Shown here: positions 27,109 to 36,687 of the stretch, one piece after another
Layout: each line of letters opens with the position of its first letter
Numbering within the stretch: position 1 is the stretch's first letter
From: JAPPHA01 sp965220985
GTDB lineage: Bacteria; Pseudomonadota; Alphaproteobacteria; Rhodobacterales; Rhodobacteraceae
Reading direction: 5' to 3'
Assembly (NCBI GenBank): GCA_965220985.1
Contig: OZ244854.1
Span: forward strand, 4,154,001-4,218,000
Length of the DNA: 64,000 bases
Translations under genes and position numbers: made by a program
Notes under the pieces: model-generated
Seen by the model: the letters and a program-made list of their open reading frames with translations, nothing else
What the model was told of the DNA's origin: nothing
Database searches by the model: none

Positions 27109-27894
27109 TCAGACAAACTGCTCGCGGATGAGACGTTCCTCGAGTCCGTGCCCCGGATCGAACAGGATCCGGTGACTGATGTCCGAGGCGATTTCGACCT
27201 CGACATGGGTCACGTTGCGGGCTTCTTCGCTGTCGGCCACCGCCGCCACGGGTCGCTTGTGCGGATACAATGCATCGATCCGCACCTTCGATGACATTGG
27301 GACCAGAGCGCCGCGCCATCGCCTCGGTCGGAACGCAGAAATTGCCGTCAGCGCCAAAATGTTGGCGCCGATCGGGAGAATCGGCCCGTGTGCCGAATAG
27401 TTGTAGGCGGTCGAGCCAGCAGGCGTGGAAACCAGCGCCCCGTCGCAGACCAGTTCGGGCATCCGCACCTTGCCGTCGATCGAGACTCGCAGCTTGGCCG
27501 CCTGAGGCCCCTGGCGCAGGAGCGACACTTCATTGATCGCGAGAGCCTCGATGATCTCGCCCGACTGCTTGTGCGCGATCATTCGCAGAGGGTGAATCAC
27601 GGCCTCCTCGGCGTGGGCGAGCCGGTCGTGAAGGCCCTCCTCGGCGAAGTCGTTCATCAGGAAGCCAACCGTGCCCCGGTGCATCCCGTAGGTGGGGATC
27701 TGGAATTTCCTGGCCTCGTGCAAGGTCTCGAGCATGAATCCGTCGCCGCCCAGCGCGACCACGACGTCTGCCTGTTCGGCAGGAACATTGCCGTAAACGG
27801 TCTCGAGCTGGCGCAGCGATTCCTGTGCTTCGGGCGCGAGGCTCGCTCGAAAGCAGACATTCTGAAACGACATGTCGATCCCCATGCTGTTCAC
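27109..27894 (-). CDS. nadK: NAD kinase
   Basis: This cytosolic enzyme phosphorylates NAD to NADP. The catalytic GGDG motif is in DVVVALGGDGFMLETLH near residue 50, followed by NEVSLLRQ and the nucleotide-binding STPAGSTAYNYSAHGPIL. The protein has 261 residues from ATG 27894; relatives usually begin at a position matching MSFQNVCFRAS, so ATG 27873 (254 residues) is an alternative. The shorter, N-terminally compact form is typical of alphaproteobacteria. It is convergent with the DUF1467 gene. Confidence 0.95.
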   Translation of the reverse strand: MNSMGIDMSFQNVCFRASLAPEAQESLRQLETVYGNVPAEQADVVVALGGDGFMLETLHEARKFQIPTYGMHRGTVGFLMNDFAEEGLHDRLAHAEEAVIHPLRMIAHKQSGEIIEALAINEVSLLRQGPQAAKLRVSIDGKVRMPELVCDGALVSTPAGSTAYNYSAHGPILPIGANILALTAISAFRPRRWRGALVPMSSKVRIDALYPHKRPVAAVADSEEARNVTHVEVEIASDISHRILFDPGHGLEERLIREQFV

Positions 27895-28151
27895 GAGAGC
27901 GTGTTAACCCGTTCTCGCGGGTCTGCAAACCGTCCGTCGACCGACCCCGCAGCGCATGAGCGGCCATGAACGGCTGTTCGTTCCGTTCGGGTCGCGTCCC
28001 ATTGACCCGATCAAGCATCTTGCCGCAAGTGTCCATGGCAGATATTGCAGCGCGACCGCGAGAGCGGCGTTGTCGTGCTTCATTTGATCCCAAATGCGAT
28101 TCGACGTTGTCGCCGCGGTCCCGCCATTGATCGCCTTGCAAGGAAATCGAC
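27895..28151. other. Intergenic stretch between divergent nadK and glyA
   Basis: About 257 bases hold both promoters. I looked for glycine-riboswitch tandem features before glyA and saw none. Confidence 0.4.
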
Positions 28152-29447
28152 ATGACCAGCGCTGCAGTGAAGCCGGAGTTCTTCGGGAGCCCGTTGAGCG
28201 AACAGGACCCTGAAATCCACCAGGCAATCGAGGACGAACTCGGACGCCAGCGCGACGAGATCGAACTGATCGCTTCGGAGAACATCGTCTCCCGCGCCGT
28301 GCTGCAGGCACAGGGATCCGTGATGACCAACAAGTATGCCGAAGGGTATCCCGGCCGCAGATATTACGGCGGTTGTCAGCATGTTGACGTCGCGGAGACC
28401 CTTGCCGTCGATCGGGCGCGACAGCTGTTCGGATGCAATCATGCCAACGTCCAGCCGAACTCGGGTTCGCAGGCAAATCAGGGCGTCATGCAGGCCCTGC
28501 TGGAACCCGGCGACACGATTCTCGGCATGTCGCTGTCGGCCGGCGGGCATCTCACCCATGGCGCTCGGCCCAACCAATCGGGAAAGTGGTTCAACGCGGT
28601 TCAGTACGGTGTCCGGCGTCAGGACTGCGGGATTGACTACGACGAGGTCTCCGAATTGGCTGAACGGCACAGGCCCAAGCTCATCATTGCGGGCGGTTCC
28701 GCGATTCCACGGGTGATCGACTTCGCGCGATTTCGTGGCATCGCTGACTCCGTCGGCGCCTTGTTGCACGTGGACATGGCTCACTTTGCCGGTCTCGTTG
28801 CCGCCGGCTTGCACCCCTCGCCCTTCCCGCACGCTCATGTCGCGACGTCCACAACCCACAAGACGCTGCGGGGACCGCGCGGCGGGCTGATCCTGACCAA
28901 CGATGATGATCTCGCGCGCAAGATCAATTCGGCGATCTTTCCCGGCATCCAGGGCGGACCGCTGATGCACGTGATTGCCGCCAAGGCGGTTGCATTCGCC
29001 GAAGCGCTGCGTCCCGGGTTCAGGGCCTATCAGGAACGCGTCGTCGAGAACGCCCGAGCAATGGCCGAGCAGCTGAGTCGGGGCGGACTCGACATCGTGA
29101 CCGGCGGCACCGACACGCATCTCCTGCTTGTCGATCTGCGCCCGAAGGCCGTCACCGGAAACGTCGCCGAGAGTGCGCTCGGTCGCGCGCGAATCACCTG
29201 CAACAAGAATGCCATTCCGTTCGACCCCGAGAAGCCGACGATCACCTCGGGCGTCCGTCTCGGGACGCCAGCAGGCACCACCCGCGGGTTCGGTCCGGCA
29301 GAGTTCCGTCAGATCGCCGACATGATCGTCGAGGTCATCGACGGGCTTGCGCGAACGGACGGGCACGGCGACGCCGAGGTCGAAAGCGCGGTGGCCGAAC
29401 GGGTCGGAGACTTGTGCAAACGCTTCCCGATCTACGACGCTGGATGA
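28152..29447 (+). CDS. glyA: Serine hydroxymethyltransferase
   Basis: This 431-residue PLP enzyme converts serine and tetrahydrofolate to glycine and methylene-tetrahydrofolate. It has SEQDPEIHQAIEDELGRQR and ELIASENIVSRAV at the start, KYAEGYPGRRYYGGC, and the PLP lysine in STTHKTLRGPRGG (about residue 240). Length and motifs are normal. AGGAA is placed about five bases before the ATG. It appears monocistronic. Confidence 0.97.
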   Translation: MTSAAVKPEFFGSPLSEQDPEIHQAIEDELGRQRDEIELIASENIVSRAVLQAQGSVMTNKYAEGYPGRRYYGGCQHVDVAETLAVDRARQLFGCNHANVQPNSGSQANQGVMQALLEPGDTILGMSLSAGGHLTHGARPNQSGKWFNAVQYGVRRQDCGIDYDEVSELAERHRPKLIIAGGSAIPRVIDFARFRGIADSVGALLHVDMAHFAGLVAAGLHPSPFPHAHVATSTTHKTLRGPRGGLILTNDDDLARKINSAIFPGIQGGPLMHVIAAKAVAFAEALRPGFRAYQERVVENARAMAEQLSRGGLDIVTGGTDTHLLLVDLRPKAVTGNVAESALGRARITCNKNAIPFDPEKPTITSGVRLGTPAGTTRGFGPAEFRQIADMIVEVIDGLARTDGHGDAEVESAVAERVGDLCKRFPIYDAG

Positions 29448-29764
29448 CCGCGCGTCCCTGGGTGCGAACGAACCACGAGGGCAAATCCTTCACCGACCGC
29501 ACGCTTCAACCGGGTGACGACCCCATCTCTTCCACCGCCGGTCGGCCAGCGGGCTTCCTGACTCTTTCGAACTGACCAACTCCCGGTCAGGCAATCGCCG
29601 AGGCGGGTTTCTTGGGTTCAGAACGGCGCCCGAGCGGCTCGAACACTGGCGGAGTGATCGGGAGAACCGGTCACCCGTCGTGGTCCCTTGCGGGCTGCCA
29701 CCTGGTCGGTTACATCAATTTCGGTGCCATTCGGTTTTCTTTCAATTGCCAGCGGAGCGTACCG
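29448..29764. other. Intergenic stretch between glyA and the small lipoprotein gene
   Basis: About 317 bases. A frame reads through from 29612 into the lipoprotein gene but has no good start signal there. No RNA gene or terminator was recognised. Confidence 0.4.
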
Positions 29765-29956
29765 ATGTTGTTCAGAACAGTTCCACTGATTGCCGGTTTG
29801 CTGACGGCGGCGTGCTCGATTCCAGAAGATGCTCCGCGGGTCGACGAAATCGACCCTCAGTCCTCCGAGGCCTCCGTGGATCGACCCCAGCCCACACTCG
29901 TCGAAACGCAGATTCTGATGCAGACTGCCGAGGCGGTTCGCGGGCAGATCAAGTGA
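29765..29956 (+). CDS. Small lipoprotein
   Basis: This 63-residue protein has a short signal peptide (MLFRTVPLIAGLLTAAC) with a lipobox LTAAC, so Cys-17 would be lipidated. The mature part is acidic and ends in a short amphipathic stretch (VETQILMQTAEAVRGQIK). GGAG lies seven bases before ATG 29765; longer in-frame starts upstream are less likely. It resembles the small entericidin-like or unnamed lipoproteins of many proteobacteria but belongs to no family I can name. It precedes hom. Confidence 0.65.
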   Translation: MLFRTVPLIAGLLTAACSIPEDAPRVDEIDPQSSEASVDRPQPTLVETQILMQTAEAVRGQIK

Positions 29957-30135
29957 CGGCACGCCTTTCAGACCGTTCGGCAGGCGTGATCGCGCCGCCC
30001 GGTCAGGAAGACTTGCAAGAATCGGTTTCCGGCATGACCCGAAGCCGGCGCGTCCACGTCCTGTCGCTGTTGCGGAATCGCCGGTCAAACGGCACCGCAC
30101 CGACCCTTTCACACTGAAAACAAAACGGAATCTGC

Positions 30136-31422
30136 ATGAACAATCCGATTCGAGTTGGGCTCGCGGGCCTTGGGACCGTCGGAGCCGGTGTCGTTCGAAT
30201 TCTGGCCGACAACCAATCCCTGATCGAGTCGCGGTCCGGACGCGAAATCCGGATCGTCGCCGTGTCCGCGCGGTCGCGCAACAAGGACCGCGGCCTCGAC
30301 ATCAGCGCATTCGATTGGGAAGACGATCCCGTGCGACTCGCCGCTCGCGACGACATCGACGTATTTGTCGAGCTGATCGGTGGCGAGGACGGCCCTGCAA
30401 AGGCATCGATCGCAGCCGCGCTCGGCACGAGGACTCATGTCGTCACCGCCAACAAGGCTCTGCTCGCCCATCACGGGCATGGGCTGGCCCAGCTGGCCGA
30501 AGCACAAGGCGTGTGCCTGCGCTTCGAGGCTGCCGTTGCTGGCGGCATACCGGTCATCAAGGTTCTGACCGAGGCGCTTGCAGGCAACCGTTTCACCCGC
30601 ATCGCCGGTGTCATGAACGGAACATGCAACTACATCCTGACCCGGATGGAATCGGCCGGTCTGACTTACGAAGAGGTCTTCGCCGAAGCCCAGGGCCTTG
30701 GCTATCTCGAAGCCGACCCGGAACTGGATGTCGGCGGCATCGATGCGGGTCACAAGCTTTCCATCCTTGCGGCGATCGCCTTTGGCACCCGCATCGACTT
30801 CGGCAGCGTCACGCTCGAGGGAATTCAAAGGGTGTCGACCGAAGACATCGAGTATGCGGCTGAACTCGGCTACAGGATCAAGCTGCTCGGCCTCGCGCAG
30901 ATGAACGACAACGGCCTTCAGCAGTCCATGCAGCCGTGCCTCGTGCCCGCATCCTCTCCGCTGGGGCAGCTCGAGGGCGCCGACAACATGGTCGTCGTCA
31001 CGGGAGACCCGATCGGGCAAATCGTGCTCCGTGGCGCCGGAGCCGGCGAGGGCCCGACAGCATCGGCTGTCGTCGCGGACATCATCGACATTGCGCGCGG
31101 TGCGTCCGGACCGGCTTTCGGCCAACCCAGTTCCGCACTCAAGATCGCGAATGTCTCCGCCAAGACCGGCGATTCGGCCTTCTATCTCAGGCTCGCACTC
31201 GTCGATCAGCCCGGAATCATGGCCAAGATCGCATCGGCGCTGGCCGAAGCAGGCGTGTCGATCGATCGCATGCGCCAGAAGAGCCACCGGGATCAAAGCG
31301 CACCCGTCCTGATCGTGACCCATCCCGTGGCGCTCGCGGCAATCGAGCAGGCCATGGCCGCGATTTCCGAATCGGGTGCCTGCACCGAACCGCCGGTCGC
31401 CCTGCGCATCGAAGCGGGTTGA
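30136..31422 (+). CDS. hom: Homoserine dehydrogenase
   Basis: This 428-residue enzyme reduces aspartate semialdehyde to homoserine for threonine and methionine synthesis. The Rossmann motif GLAGLGTVGAGVV opens the protein; VVTANKALLAHHG and the catalytic region GTCNYILTRMESAGLTYEEV and LGYLEADPELDVGGIDAGHKL follow. The C-terminal ACT domain (YLRLALVDQPGIMAKIASALAEAG) suggests feedback control by an amino acid. It lies upstream of glpX and recJ, a conserved alphaproteobacterial neighbourhood. Confidence 0.97.
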   Translation: MNNPIRVGLAGLGTVGAGVVRILADNQSLIESRSGREIRIVAVSARSRNKDRGLDISAFDWEDDPVRLAARDDIDVFVELIGGEDGPAKASIAAALGTRTHVVTANKALLAHHGHGLAQLAEAQGVCLRFEAAVAGGIPVIKVLTEALAGNRFTRIAGVMNGTCNYILTRMESAGLTYEEVFAEAQGLGYLEADPELDVGGIDAGHKLSILAAIAFGTRIDFGSVTLEGIQRVSTEDIEYAAELGYRIKLLGLAQMNDNGLQQSMQPCLVPASSPLGQLEGADNMVVVTGDPIGQIVLRGAGAGEGPTASAVVADIIDIARGASGPAFGQPSSALKIANVSAKTGDSAFYLRLALVDQPGIMAKIASALAEAGVSIDRMRQKSHRDQSAPVLIVTHPVALAAIEQAMAAISESGACTEPPVALRIEAG

Positions 31423-31444
31423 TCCGACAGCGCGGTCGAGAGCC

Positions 31445-31470
31445 GACCCTGCATCGAAACGTGCAGGGTC
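31445..31470 (+). terminator. Strong hairpin just after hom
   Basis: A perfect 9-bp stem GACCCTGCA / TGCAGGGTC with an 8-base loop begins 22 bases after the hom stop. No T-run follows, so it is a terminator-like or mRNA 3'-end-stabilising structure rather than a classical intrinsic terminator. Confidence 0.45.
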
Positions 31471-31658
31471 CTGCCCCAACAATGACGGAAGAGCTGGATC
31501 GAGTTCGCCTTCAGAACCACTGATCCCGACCGGATTTCATCGACAGCGCATTGCAAACCCGTGGCAGCTTGATATTACAATAGTCGGAGTCCGGTTCGGC
31601 CCGGTTGCTCGCCGTTGCCACAAGCCAGTCCACTTCAGACCGAGAGTCACCGTCGTCA

Positions 31659-31970
31659 ATGCCAAAGAAAAAAGACAGTCCCGAATCGCCGAAGGCGGCT
31701 CCGCCGACGCCCGGCGGAGCGATGAACCGAATTGTCGGAGAAAACGTGCGCCGCAGGCGCAGGCGCCTCGACATGACGCAGTCCCAACTGGCGTATCTCG
31801 CCCAGATCAACGTTGGCTTCATTTCAGATATCGAGAATGGCAGGGCAAATCCGTCGGTCAAGACGCTGGATGCGCTCGCGACCGCTCTCAACACGGAACC
31901 GCTGATGCTGTTGAACCAGCACTTCTGGAAGAAAAAGACGCTGGAGCGAAAACTCCGGGAAGACGATTGA
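31659..31970 (+). CDS. XRE-family transcriptional regulator
   Basis: This 103-residue protein is mostly one helix-turn-helix domain: VGENVRRRRRRLDMTQSQLAYLAQINVGFISDIENGRANPS, followed by KTLDALATALNTEPLMLL. A Lys/Pro-rich N-terminus (MPKKKDSPESPKAAPP) and a basic tail flank it. The frame is open 18 codons further up; ATG 31659 is preferred because it starts the basic leader, but this is not certain. It sits between hom and glpX, which are usually adjacent. Target unknown. Confidence 0.85.
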   Translation: MPKKKDSPESPKAAPPTPGGAMNRIVGENVRRRRRRLDMTQSQLAYLAQINVGFISDIENGRANPSVKTLDALATALNTEPLMLLNQHFWKKKTLERKLREDD

Positions 31971-32133
31971 ATCGCGTTGCACCAAGTCGGGCACGAAGGA
32001 TCAGCAGCGGCTCGCCTGGAAGAATCGTTCATCCACCAGTTTGGACTGGCCAGACGTCAACCGCTGACAGGACCTGGCAGGTTCAACTGTCGCTGCCGCT
32101 CGCAAACCGCATGAATCTGATGGGACACCAGGG

Positions 32134-33099
32134 ATGAACACCCGTGAGATCTTTGCCGATCGCATGCTGTCGCTTGGCCTTGCCCGCGTGTCCGAGGCTG
32201 CCGCGATCGCTGCGGCGGGCCTGATTGGTCGCGGAGACGAGGATGGCGCCGACCGCGCTGCCGTCGATGCCATGCGCATTCAGTTGAACATGCTCGACAT
32301 CGACGGCGTCGTGGTGATCGGGGAAGGCGAACGCGATCATGCACCGATGCTCTACATCGGGGAGCGGGTCGGCACGGGAAAAGGCCCCGACGTCGACATC
32401 GCGCTCGACCCGCTCGAGGGCACGACGCTGACCGCCAAGGACATGCCGAACGCGCTGTCGGTCATCGCGATGGGACCACGCGGCACGCTCCTGCACGCAC
32501 CGGACGTCTACATGGACAAGCTCGCCATCGGACCCGGCTACCCTGACGGGATCGTCACCCTCGACATGCCACCGACCCAGAGGATCGAGACACTTGCCGC
32601 GGCACGCGGCTGTTCGACGCAGGACATCACGGTGTGCATTCTGGAGCGTGAACGGCACGTGGAACTCATTCGCGAGGTCCGCTCGACAGGAGCAGCCATC
32701 CGATTGATCACCGATGGTGATGTTGCAGGCGTGATCCACACGGCAGAAGCGTCAAAGACCGGGCTCGACATGTACATGGGCCAGGGAGGCGCCCCGGAAG
32801 GTGTTTTGGCCGCAGCTGCCTTGCGCTGCATGGGAGGGCAGATCCAGGGGCGGCTGGTGTTTCGAAACGATGTCGAAAAACAGCGGGCCGCGCGCGCCGG
32901 GATCAGTGACCTCGACCGGATCTACACCCTTGACGACATGGTGGCGAGCGACGTGATTTTCTCTGCGACTGGCGTGACTTACGGATCGATCCTCGCAGGT
33001 GCTCGCCGCGACGGCGATCACCTCGAAACCGAGACGATCCTGATGAGGTCCAGGACGGGTTCCGTCAGGCGCCTCCACTATCGGCAGCGCATTCGTTGA
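32134..33099 (+). CDS. glpX: Class II fructose-1,6-bisphosphatase
   Basis: This 321-residue cytosolic enzyme hydrolyses fructose-1,6-bisphosphate in gluconeogenesis. It has GRGDEDGADRAAVDAMR, VVIGEGERDHAPML, and the metal- and phosphate-site motif DPLEGTTLTA, plus GQGGAPEGVLAAAALRCMGG. All are typical of the GlpX family. It follows the XRE gene by 163 bases and precedes recJ. Confidence 0.96.
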   Translation: MNTREIFADRMLSLGLARVSEAAAIAAAGLIGRGDEDGADRAAVDAMRIQLNMLDIDGVVVIGEGERDHAPMLYIGERVGTGKGPDVDIALDPLEGTTLTAKDMPNALSVIAMGPRGTLLHAPDVYMDKLAIGPGYPDGIVTLDMPPTQRIETLAAARGCSTQDITVCILERERHVELIREVRSTGAAIRLITDGDVAGVIHTAEASKTGLDMYMGQGGAPEGVLAAAALRCMGGQIQGRLVFRNDVEKQRAARAGISDLDRIYTLDDMVASDVIFSATGVTYGSILAGARRDGDHLETETILMRSRTGSVRRLHYRQRIR

Positions 33100-33194
33100 G
33101 ACCGTTCGTCTTCATGCCTCACGGCCGCGCATGTCAGGTCACGCGATGAATCACTGGGTGAGAACGCCCGACGCGACGTCGCAGGCGGACCGGC

Positions 33195-34961
33195 ATGAAT
33201 GACGAGCGAGCGTTTCTGGGAGTCGGGGAGTCCCTGACCGGACGCCGCTGGACTGGCCTTGATGCGGACGCCGAGCGAATGTCGTTGCGAATGGTCCAGG
33301 AAACGGGACTCCCTGAACCTGTCGCGAGATTGCTGAGCGCGGCAGGCGTTCCTTCCGAATACGCCCGCGAATACCTCAACCCGACGGTTCGGGATCTCCT
33401 GAGCGATCCTTCGAGACTGCTCGATGCCGAAGCCGCCGCAAAGCGTCTGGTCGCGGCGGTCGAGGCTGGCGACAGGGTGGCGATCTTCGCTGACTACGAT
33501 GTCGACGGCGCCACTTCGGGCGCGCAGCTTGTCGAATGGTTTCGGCACTTCCACCTCGAGCCCGACTGCCACGTGCCCGATCGCGAAAAGGACGGTTTCG
33601 GCCCGACCCCGACAATTATGCAGAGCCTTGCAGCCGATCATGACCTGATCATTTGCGTCGATTGCGGAAGCCAGGCGCATGAGGCGATTGCGGCTGCAGG
33701 ATCGGCCGATGTCGTGATCATCGATCATCACATCTGCGACGAGAATCTCCCGCCAGCGCTCGCGGTCGTCAATCCGAACCGCCAGGACGAGTCGGGCGAA
33801 CTCGGGCATCTCTGCGCCGCCGGCGTCGTGTTCATGGTCCTTGTCGCGGCCAACCGCATCATCCGCGCATCGTCTGCGACCGGTCCGGATCTGCTTGAGA
33901 TGCTCGATCTGGTCGCGCTTGCAACCGTTGCCGATGTCGTGCCCCTGACCGGCATCAACCGGGCATTTGTCAGATCGGGTCTTCGGGTTCTGTCGCGCCG
34001 GCGACGGACCGGACTCGTTGCACTGGCCGATGAGGCACGGCTGAATGCGCCACCGACCTCGCACCACCTCGGGTTCGTGCTGGGGCCACGCATCAACGCC
34101 GCCGGCCGCATGGGCCGTTCGGGACTCGGGCTCGAATTGCTGCGCGCGCGGTCACAGACCGAGGCAACGAACATCGCGAAGGAACTCGAGGCCCTGAACG
34201 ACCGGCGCAAGGAACTCTCCGACGAAATCACCTCCCTCGCCATTGCATTCGCGAAGCAGCAGGGGCTGGATCGTCCGCTCGTCTGGGCCTCGAATGACGG
34301 CTGGTCGGCGGGCATCGTCGGCCTTGCTGCGGGGCGCCTGGCGGCAACCACGAACAGACCTTCCATCGTCATCGGCTTCGATGGCGACGTCGGCAAGGGA
34401 TCCGGGCGCTCCGTGCCGGGAATCGATCTCGGCCATGCCGTCCTGACCTGTCTGCGGGAAGGCCTGCTGGTTCGCGGCGGCGGTCACCGCATGGCAGTCG
34501 GCCTGACGGTCAGGAAGGAGATGCTCGTTCCGGCCATGACCCGCCTTGGCGAATTGCTGGAAAGGCAAGGGGCAGGACAGGCTGGCCCCGCCGATCTGAT
34601 GATCACGGGGGCCATGGAGCCAGGAGCCGCCCATGTCGACCTGGTCGAACAGCTCGAAGCGGCCGGGCCGTTTGGCGCGTCGGCGCCCCCACCCCGCTTC
34701 GCCTTTCCGAGCGTTGCCGTGAAGTTTCTCAAGCACGTCGGAGCTTCGAAGAACCATCTGATGATGACGCTCGAAGGCGAGTCCACGCGCAGTCGGATCA
34801 AGGCATCGGCGTTTCGGGTGTCGGATGGGCCGATCGAGAAGGCATTTCTCGAAAACAGCAAGGAAAGACTGCACGTCGCGGGGCGTCTCGAGATCAACGA
34901 CTGGAATGGACGCCACGTCAGGTTGATCGTCGAGGACGTCGCGCTGCCATCGGCTTCATAG
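33195..34961 (+). CDS. recJ: Single-stranded-DNA-specific exonuclease RecJ
   Basis: This 588-residue 5'-to-3' exonuclease acts in recombination and mismatch repair. DHH-family motifs are present: FADYDVDGATSGAQLVEWF (motif I), VDCGSQAHEAI, IDHHICDE (the DHH motif), and the DHHA1 domain with GGGHRMAVGLTV near residue 430. A C-terminal OB-fold region follows (LHVAGRLEINDWNGRHVRLIVEDV). Length is normal. It is 96 bases after glpX. Confidence 0.96.
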   Translation: MNDERAFLGVGESLTGRRWTGLDADAERMSLRMVQETGLPEPVARLLSAAGVPSEYAREYLNPTVRDLLSDPSRLLDAEAAAKRLVAAVEAGDRVAIFADYDVDGATSGAQLVEWFRHFHLEPDCHVPDREKDGFGPTPTIMQSLAADHDLIICVDCGSQAHEAIAAAGSADVVIIDHHICDENLPPALAVVNPNRQDESGELGHLCAAGVVFMVLVAANRIIRASSATGPDLLEMLDLVALATVADVVPLTGINRAFVRSGLRVLSRRRRTGLVALADEARLNAPPTSHHLGFVLGPRINAAGRMGRSGLGLELLRARSQTEATNIAKELEALNDRRKELSDEITSLAIAFAKQQGLDRPLVWASNDGWSAGIVGLAAGRLAATTNRPSIVIGFDGDVGKGSGRSVPGIDLGHAVLTCLREGLLVRGGGHRMAVGLTVRKEMLVPAMTRLGELLERQGAGQAGPADLMITGAMEPGAAHVDLVEQLEAAGPFGASAPPPRFAFPSVAVKFLKHVGASKNHLMMTLEGESTRSRIKASAFRVSDGPIEKAFLENSKERLHVAGRLEINDWNGRHVRLIVEDVALPSAS

Positions 34962-35018
34962 CGAGGTCGAACCGCAATCTGTTTGGGGACCTTGCCGAAC
35001 ATCACCCCCAAAATTTGC

Positions 35019-35045
35019 TTGCCAGAACCTTCGCTGATGCATAAT
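35019..35045 (+). promoter_or_regulatory. Possible promoter of tRNA-Glu
   Basis: TTGCCA at 35019-35024 and CATAAT at 35040-35045 are separated by 15 bases, ending 18 bases before the tRNA. The spacing is short; an alternative -35, TTGCTT at 35015, gives 19. Weak call. Confidence 0.35.
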
Positions 35046-35063
35046 AGCATGCACCGTTGCGAC

Positions 35064-35138
35064 GGTCCCTTCGTCTATCGGTTAGGACGCCAGATTTTCA
35101 ATCTGGAAAGACGGGTTCGATTCCCGTAGGGACTGCCA
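35064..35138 (+). tRNA. tRNA-Glu (anticodon TTC)
   Basis: The cloverleaf is complete: acceptor arm GGTCCCT / AGGGACT (first pair G-U), D-arm around TCTATCGGTTAGGA, anticodon stem CCAGA / TCTGG with loop TTTTCAA (anticodon TTC), T-arm CGGGTTCGATTCCCG, and an encoded GCCA 3' end. 75 bases including CCA. It stands alone between recJ and deoA. Confidence 0.95.
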
Positions 35139-35273
35139 CCCCCCTTGCATCGCCGCCCCGCTGAACCGGCGCTTCTGTTGCCGAAGCCGGGTCCAATTGC
35201 GACGCGAATGCAACGCCTCCGTGGCAGCAGGCGTGCTCACGGATTCGACCGGTCGATCACAACTCTCGAATGG

Positions 35274-36587
35274 TCACTTTGCGACCCTGTCACGGATCAG
35301 GCAATCGGCGGCGGGCGGGTCGGGTCGGATGTCAAAAGCCGACGCGACATCGGGCAACAACGACTCGGCCGCGGCGAGCGAATCTCCATGAATCCATGCA
35401 ACTGGGTCGCCCTTGTCGATCGACGAACCGATTTCGCGGATGCCCTCGAGTCCCACCCGGTGATCGATCTCGTCCTGCCCGGACAGGCGCCCTCCCCCGA
35501 GTTCGACGACCGCATGTCCCAGCCCGCGACAATCAATCGCATGGACGAACCCGGTTTGAGACGCTGGAACCGGCACGCGCACCGGCGATCGTTGGAGGTG
35601 CTTGTCGCGTCTCTCGACAATGTCGGCCGGCCCGCCGAGCGCGCTGACCATGCGCGCAAAGGTCTCGGCCGCCCTGCCCGATGAAATCGCCTCGCGAATG
35701 CGACGCTCCCCGTCCGCCGTCGACCCCGCGATGTGTCCGACACTGAGCAGCTCGCCACCAAGACATTCGCTGATTGCCTGCAACCGCGAGACTTCGCTGG
35801 TGGCACCGGTGAGAACATCGAGCGTCGCGTCCAATTCGAGCGCGTTGCCCGCATTCGCGGCCAGAGGCTGGTCCATGCTCGTGAGCAATGCGACGGTCTG
35901 GCAACCGGCGCCCTCGGCAACGCGCACCAGTTCGCTCGCCAGCGCCTGCGCCTCGTCAACATTCCGGCAAAAGGCGCCGGAGCCGACCTTGACGTCGAGC
36001 ACCAGCCCGTCGATTCCGGCGGCCAGCTTCTTGGACAGGATGGATGAGGTGATGAGATCGATGCTCGGAACGGCGGCGATCTCGTCGCGAATTCCGAACA
36101 GGCGACCGTCGGCCGGTGCGATCTCGCCGGTCTGACCGACGATGGCGCATCCGACGTCGGCGACCACCGCGCGAAACGTCTCCGGGCTCACTTCGGTCGT
36201 GTAGCCAGGAATCGCCTCGAGCTTGTCGACCGTTCCTCCCGTGTGACCAAGACCCCGGGCAGAGATCATCGGAACGAAAACCCCGCAGGCCGCAAGCGCT
36301 GGCGCGAGGACCAGCGAGACGCAGTCCCCGACCCCGCCGGTGGAGTGCTTGTCGAGGACAGGTCCGTCCAGGTCCCAGTCAAAGACCTTGCCGCTGTCCC
36401 GCATCGCGAGGGTGAATTCGACCCGTTCGTCGAGCGACATCCCGTTGACAAAGATGGCCATCGCGAGGGCTGCGACCTGCGCATCGGAAAACGAGCCGGA
36501 CGAGATTCCGTCGACGACAGCGCGAATCTCCGCCGAGGCGAACTCGCCTCCGTCGCGTTTGCGGGCGATCAGATCCTGGGCGTTCAC
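35274..36587 (-). CDS. deoA: Thymidine phosphorylase
   Basis: This 437-residue enzyme cleaves thymidine with phosphate to thymine and deoxyribose-1-phosphate in nucleoside salvage. The phosphate-binding motif KHSTGGVGD is near residue 80; ISARGLGHTGGTVDKLEAIPGY and LVLDVKVGSGAF follow. A C-terminal alpha/beta domain ends the protein. Length fits DeoA (about 440). It is the last gene of a minus-strand group RidA-DUF1028-deoA, with gaps of 62 and 100 bases; co-transcription is plausible. Confidence 0.95.
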   Translation of the reverse strand: MNAQDLIARKRDGGEFASAEIRAVVDGISSGSFSDAQVAALAMAIFVNGMSLDERVEFTLAMRDSGKVFDWDLDGPVLDKHSTGGVGDCVSLVLAPALAACGVFVPMISARGLGHTGGTVDKLEAIPGYTTEVSPETFRAVVADVGCAIVGQTGEIAPADGRLFGIRDEIAAVPSIDLITSSILSKKLAAGIDGLVLDVKVGSGAFCRNVDEAQALASELVRVAEGAGCQTVALLTSMDQPLAANAGNALELDATLDVLTGATSEVSRLQAISECLGGELLSVGHIAGSTADGERRIREAISSGRAAETFARMVSALGGPADIVERRDKHLQRSPVRVPVPASQTGFVHAIDCRGLGHAVVELGGGRLSGQDEIDHRVGLEGIREIGSSIDKGDPVAWIHGDSLAAAESLLPDVASAFDIRPDPPAADCLIRDRVAK

Positions 36588-36687
36588 CGTGCGCTCGCCA
36601 CTGTCGGCACGACCGAACAGCGCCGTTCCGAAGTCGTTCCGGCCTCAACCAGGTCCATCATCGGGGTGACTGGCCACGGGGCACAGG

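Noticed and set aside
27895..28151. Possible riboswitch upstream of glyA
   Set aside because: No tandem glycine-aptamer features or other known riboswitch core could be recognised.
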